From positions 1,426,001 through 1,490,000 of the forward strand of contig JAWKTI010000001.1 of NCBI GenBank assembly GCA_041399155.1: a DNA stretch of 64,000 bases. Direction: 5' to 3'. The DNA comes from Zavarzinella sp. GTDB taxonomy: Bacteria; Planctomycetota; Planctomycetia; Gemmatales; Gemmataceae. Of this stretch, positions 60,890-64,000 are shown piece by piece (position 1 is the stretch's first letter; each line of letters starts with the position of its first letter). Below the pieces are notes generated by a model, which was given only the letters and a program-made list of their open reading frames with translations, was not told the DNA's origin and ran no database searches. The position numbers were made by a program, and so were the translations under genes.

Positions 60890-61381
60890 ATGTGTAAACT
60901 GGGACTGATCATGTCAAACGTTGCTGTGTTGTTGTTGGAATGTATCTCGCTGTCAATCACAGGATATTCTTACCCAAGTAGTTACGGATTAAGTGCTTAC
61001 GAAAGAAAATTTGAATTCCGCTCCCCCCTGCCCCGCCCCACTTACGTGCTGCCTGGTGAAAACTCATTAAGAATAAATGAGAAAACTGGAGTAATGGCAA
61101 ACTCAGTGGCTCGTCCTGTATACGTTCCCAAAGCAGGTCCGGTAGTTACTGCCAGAATGCTGCCATCAAATGGTAATATTGCAATTTCGCAATATGGTAA
61201 TCCAGCAAACAATTCAATATACGATTCCAGTCCAGCAAAAAAGTCATTGCCAGTAATCCTTACCGGCTTTCATACCACGCAAGATGCGGAAGATGGCGAG
61301 GATACGCCAGACTATATTCAAACCACACTTGGTCTGCGCCCTGCAATCAAAGTAATTCGGGCAGTGCAACTACCACGATGA
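60890..61381 (+). CDS. Small secreted protein of unknown function
   Basis: The 163-residue product begins MCKLGLIMSNVAVLLLECISLSITG, which can serve as a signal peptide; a second ATG 21 bases downstream is possible. The mature part is Pro/Ala/Asn-rich and mostly disordered-looking (PLPRPTYVLPGENS, ARPVYVPKAGPVV), with an acidic stretch (DAEDGEDTPDYIQ) and a basic hydrophobic end (RPAIKVIRAVQLPR). A PVYVPK phrase also occurs in the interrupted small gene at 25972-26439, but this is too short to claim homology. No function is suggested. Confidence 0.55.
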   Translation: MCKLGLIMSNVAVLLLECISLSITGYSYPSSYGLSAYERKFEFRSPLPRPTYVLPGENSLRINEKTGVMANSVARPVYVPKAGPVVTARMLPSNGNIAISQYGNPANNSIYDSSPAKKSLPVILTGFHTTQDAEDGEDTPDYIQTTLGLRPAIKVIRAVQLPR

Positions 61382-61592
61382 GTTTTGCCGAATTTTATGC
61401 ACCACGTTCGAATAGGGATTAGAAACTAATCACCAAAATTCAGTTCTGACCAAAATAAATTTGCTCGCGTGGTGAATCATGTTCAAATATTCCAAATTTC
61501 GATGCCATTTTTGCTCTAAGGTTTCCAGTTTTAAGCTAGTGTTCAGATGGGTAAATAGAACTGCGGGTAATTACTGCAGGAGGGTTTCTGCT

Positions 61593-64000
61593 TGTCGTTA
61601 CTGGTGAATACAGAACCAATTCCTGGTTATCGATTAATTGAACGGATTGGCCGAGGTGGCTTTGGCGAGGTTTGGAAAGCGGAAGCCCCGGGCGGTATCC
61701 TCAAAGCAATCAAACTTGTTTATGGAAACATGGAAACCATCGGCGAACAAGCCGAAGGTGCAGAGCAGGAATACAAATCGATCAATCGCGTCAAGTCGAT
61801 CCGCCACCCATTTGTGTTGTCACTCGAACGTTTTGAAATCGTTCAAGGACAACTGATCATTGTCATGGAGTTGGCTGACCGTAGTTTGTGGGATCGCTTT
61901 CTCGAGTGCAAAAAGCGTGGACTCCAAGGGATCCCACGGGAAGAATTGTTGCGTTACATGACGGAGGCAGCCGAAGCACTGGATCTCCTGAATATCGAAT
62001 ACCAGATTCAACATTTAGATATTAAACCGCAGAATATTTTCCTGATCCACAACCATATTAAGGTGGCAGATTTCGGGCTGGCCAAAGATCTGGAAGGTCT
62101 ACGTTCAAAAATGACCGGAGGTGTCACGCCTACTTACGCACCACCAGAAACGTTTGAAGGGTGGGTAAGCCGTAGTTGCGACCAATATAGTCTGGCGATT
62201 GTCTACCAGGAAATGCTTACAGGTGCTCGACCTTTCCAGGGAGAAAATACACGCCATCTGATCATGCAACACATGACTGCAAATCCCGATTTAACCAGTC
62301 TAGATCCTTCGGATCGACATGTCATTCATCGGGCTTTGTCAAAGCAACCTGACGACCGCTACCCCACCTGCGCAGCGTTTGTAGAAGAGCTGAAACGGGG
62401 TAACCACCGAACAGCAAACTATGTTCCTGGAAGTACACCTACTAATTATCTTGTTCCACAAGCGAAGTCAACGAAAGCCCAGCCAGCTCAGTCCACGAAT
62501 ATCAACAAGCCATTGAGTACACACTCAAGGCCTTTACCGGGCTTAGTAACTGTTTCACAGAAATTATCGACAAAAGTTGCTGAAGAAGCAGAACGCGCGA
62601 AACAGCACTTTTCATCCTCTGAACACTTCCACACGAATGAAAGTTCTGAAAAATGCTACTGTTTAGCACCAACTATCGTTGTGGGGTTGGGCGGTTTCGG
62701 ACTTGAAACACTTGTTTCCCTGAAAAGGTCAATTGCCGAACGATTTGGACGCTCTACCCTGCCCCACATGCGATTACTTGGGATTGACACTGATCCCGGG
62801 CATATTGAACAGCAGACAAATCAGTTAAACCGCTATCCATTGAATTCAGACGAAGTGGTTCATGTGGGATTGCAACGTCCAGGATACTACATCACGCACT
62901 CCAAGCTGAGTGATGTCGAACGCTGGGTGCCATCTGAAATTTTACATGCCATCCCGAGAAACCACAGCACTCTTGGGTATCGAGCTTTAGGTAGATTAGC
63001 TTTTGCAGATCACTTTGCGTTGATTTTAAAAAAAATCAAACGATTTATTTCTGAACTAAGTGATCCAAAGTTGCTAGAAGAATCAAATAAACTTACTGGA
63101 TTGGAAACCCGAAGCCGGGATCTGGAGATTTGCATCATCAGTTCGTGTGGAGGTGGTACTGGTTCTGGCATGTTAATTGACTTAGCATACCACTTGAAAT
63201 ATGAACTTTATCTTGCTGGATTTCCTGCAAGTGTTGCTGGTGTCATAGCACTGCCCGAACTTACAAAAGCAGCTACCGATGCAAATGTAAATGCATTGCT
63301 GCAGGAATTGTCCTATTTCTGTAATTCATCATCCAACTACCAGCCAAAATTCTTGCGTAGTGAATCAAATTTTGCTGATGATGGCCCGCCATTTTCACGA
63401 ATGTTTTTTCAGCCTTATCGAGAGCCTGAGAATTCTGCAAAATCGAATGGTCCCGTTGCGACTGCTCAATTGACCCACTCGTTGATGTTCAGTCCGATTG
63501 CCAAAACGATCAGCAACAATATTCATCCACAAACGGTCCATCTGGTTGGTTATCGTAAGAGCATCTGGCCTCGAAAAACAATCGTCACAATGACTGCTAG
63601 AGACTTAGTGGATCGATTATTGGAAAAATGGCGAATTGCGATACCTAATACGGAAGATATGAAGGAGATGATGGCTTCGCTTCCCAAGAAAGTTGGGTTG
63701 AACCAGGTTCAGATAGAAAATGCGATTGAAGAATCGATTGGTATGGCGCTCAAGGGGAATGCAACCCAGTACATCAATCAGACTTTTGATATGCTCTCTC
63801 AGCCAATTGGGTCGATGATTGTACCTGAATCAGAAATCATATCGCGTATCACCATGCTGATGGGCATGCCCATCTCTGTTCAATTGACTGTACCAAGTCA
63901 ATTGAGTAACTGGTGTACCGAATCGTTGCAGGCTATCTTGCAGTCAAAAAGCAAACGGTTGTCTGCATTCTTCATCTATGTGGCTGAAAATCCCAAATTC
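61593..64000 (+). CDS. Ser/Thr protein kinase fused to a tubulin/FtsZ-like GTPase domain (3' end beyond window)
   Basis: The start is a TTG at 61593, set by a strong AGGAGG (61579-61584) eight bases upstream. More than 802 residues are visible. The kinase domain (about 13-268) has IGRGGFGEVW, Lys41 (LKAIKLV), HLDIKPQN with HLD in place of HRD (Asp143), DFG (160-162) and APPE. A linker rich in Ser, Thr, Pro and Lys spans about 270-355. A second domain starts at VVGLGGFGLETL (about 363), contains GIDTDP (about 398) and the tubulin/FtsZ signature GGGTGSG (520-526). This fits the Tubulin_2 group. A regulated GTP-dependent filament-forming or binding protein is an inference. The sequence continues to the right edge. 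Confidence 0.85.

Noticed and set aside
25972..61381. Homology between the small proteins at 25972-26439 and 60890-61381 based on a shared PVYVPK phrase
   Set aside because: Six residues in proline-rich sequence are too few, and the rest does not align.
61398..61480. CACCACG...CGTGGTG pair and a GATTAG-AAA-CTAATC hairpin before the kinase-tubulin gene
   Set aside because: The first pair is short and about 70 bases apart, and the second lacks a T-run; neither stands out from chance.
1..64000. tRNA, rRNA, CRISPR array, phage or plasmid genes
   Set aside because: None was seen on either strand by reading; the only mobile element supported is the IS630 copy, with the 100-bp repeat as a possible second.

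Overview
The window looks like chromosomal DNA of a planctomycete, probably of the Gemmatales/Gemmataceae type. This is inferred from gene families, not from any marker RNA. The families include a TIGR03790-type protein, two oversized signal peptidases I, a lipoprotein formylglycine-generating enzyme, a Hanks kinase with an extracellular beta-helix half, a kinase-tubulin fusion, and many secreted proteins with no recognisable domain. Base composition is balanced to slightly AT-rich by eye. No rRNA, tRNA, CRISPR array or prophage was seen.

Left third (1-22 kb). A PpiD/SurA-like chaperone runs off the left edge and diverges from topA. Next is an IS630-family element, 6304-7514. It has 24-bp perfect inverted repeats and a TA target duplication, and it sits inside the 3' end of a nucleoside hydrolase gene that follows trpD. 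The lost C-terminus can be reconstructed on the far side of the element. Then come lexA with a candidate operator, an exported formylglycine-generating enzyme, a TlpA-like thioredoxin, an amidase, an HD-GYP protein, an M20 amidohydrolase, a Tat-exported thiamine-diphosphate enzyme, nrnA and a CxxCH membrane protein.

Middle (22-38.6 kb). There is a large transmembrane kinase, a small secreted protein interrupted by an in-frame TGA, a double PilZ protein and a cupin. A candidate small RNA gene with its own promoter and terminator follows, then cysE and folP. A CNT-type nucleoside transporter is frameshifted. An ABC transporter is translationally coupled to a HAD hydrolase. Two TadE-like genes precede a frameshifted TadG/VWA gene. 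Damage to both the nucleoside hydrolase and the nucleoside transporter suggests loss of nucleoside salvage.

Leftward operon (38.7-48.3 kb). The order is lepA, two signal peptidases I, ybgC, a TolQ/ExbB-like channel, two ExbD/TolR-like proteins and a membrane-anchored GTPase-like protein of about 818 residues. The ybgC-tolQ-tolR order is that of a Tol operon, but no TolA, TolB or Pal follows. The last gene is instead a P-loop protein, so this looks like a variant proton-driven envelope motor.

Right part (48.4-64 kb). This holds a thioredoxin, the TIGR03790-type protein, a 100-bp inverted repeat, an oxidoreductase, a class III aminotransferase, a ZnuB/MntB-like permease, a YraQ/YcgQ-like permease pair with a His-rich loop, tandem secreted paralogues and a GT2 glycosyltransferase with its terminator. 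At the right edge a Ser/Thr kinase is fused to a tubulin/FtsZ-like GTPase domain. The kinase-tubulin fusion, the Tol-like GTPase operon and the small RNA gene are the best candidates for undescribed biology.
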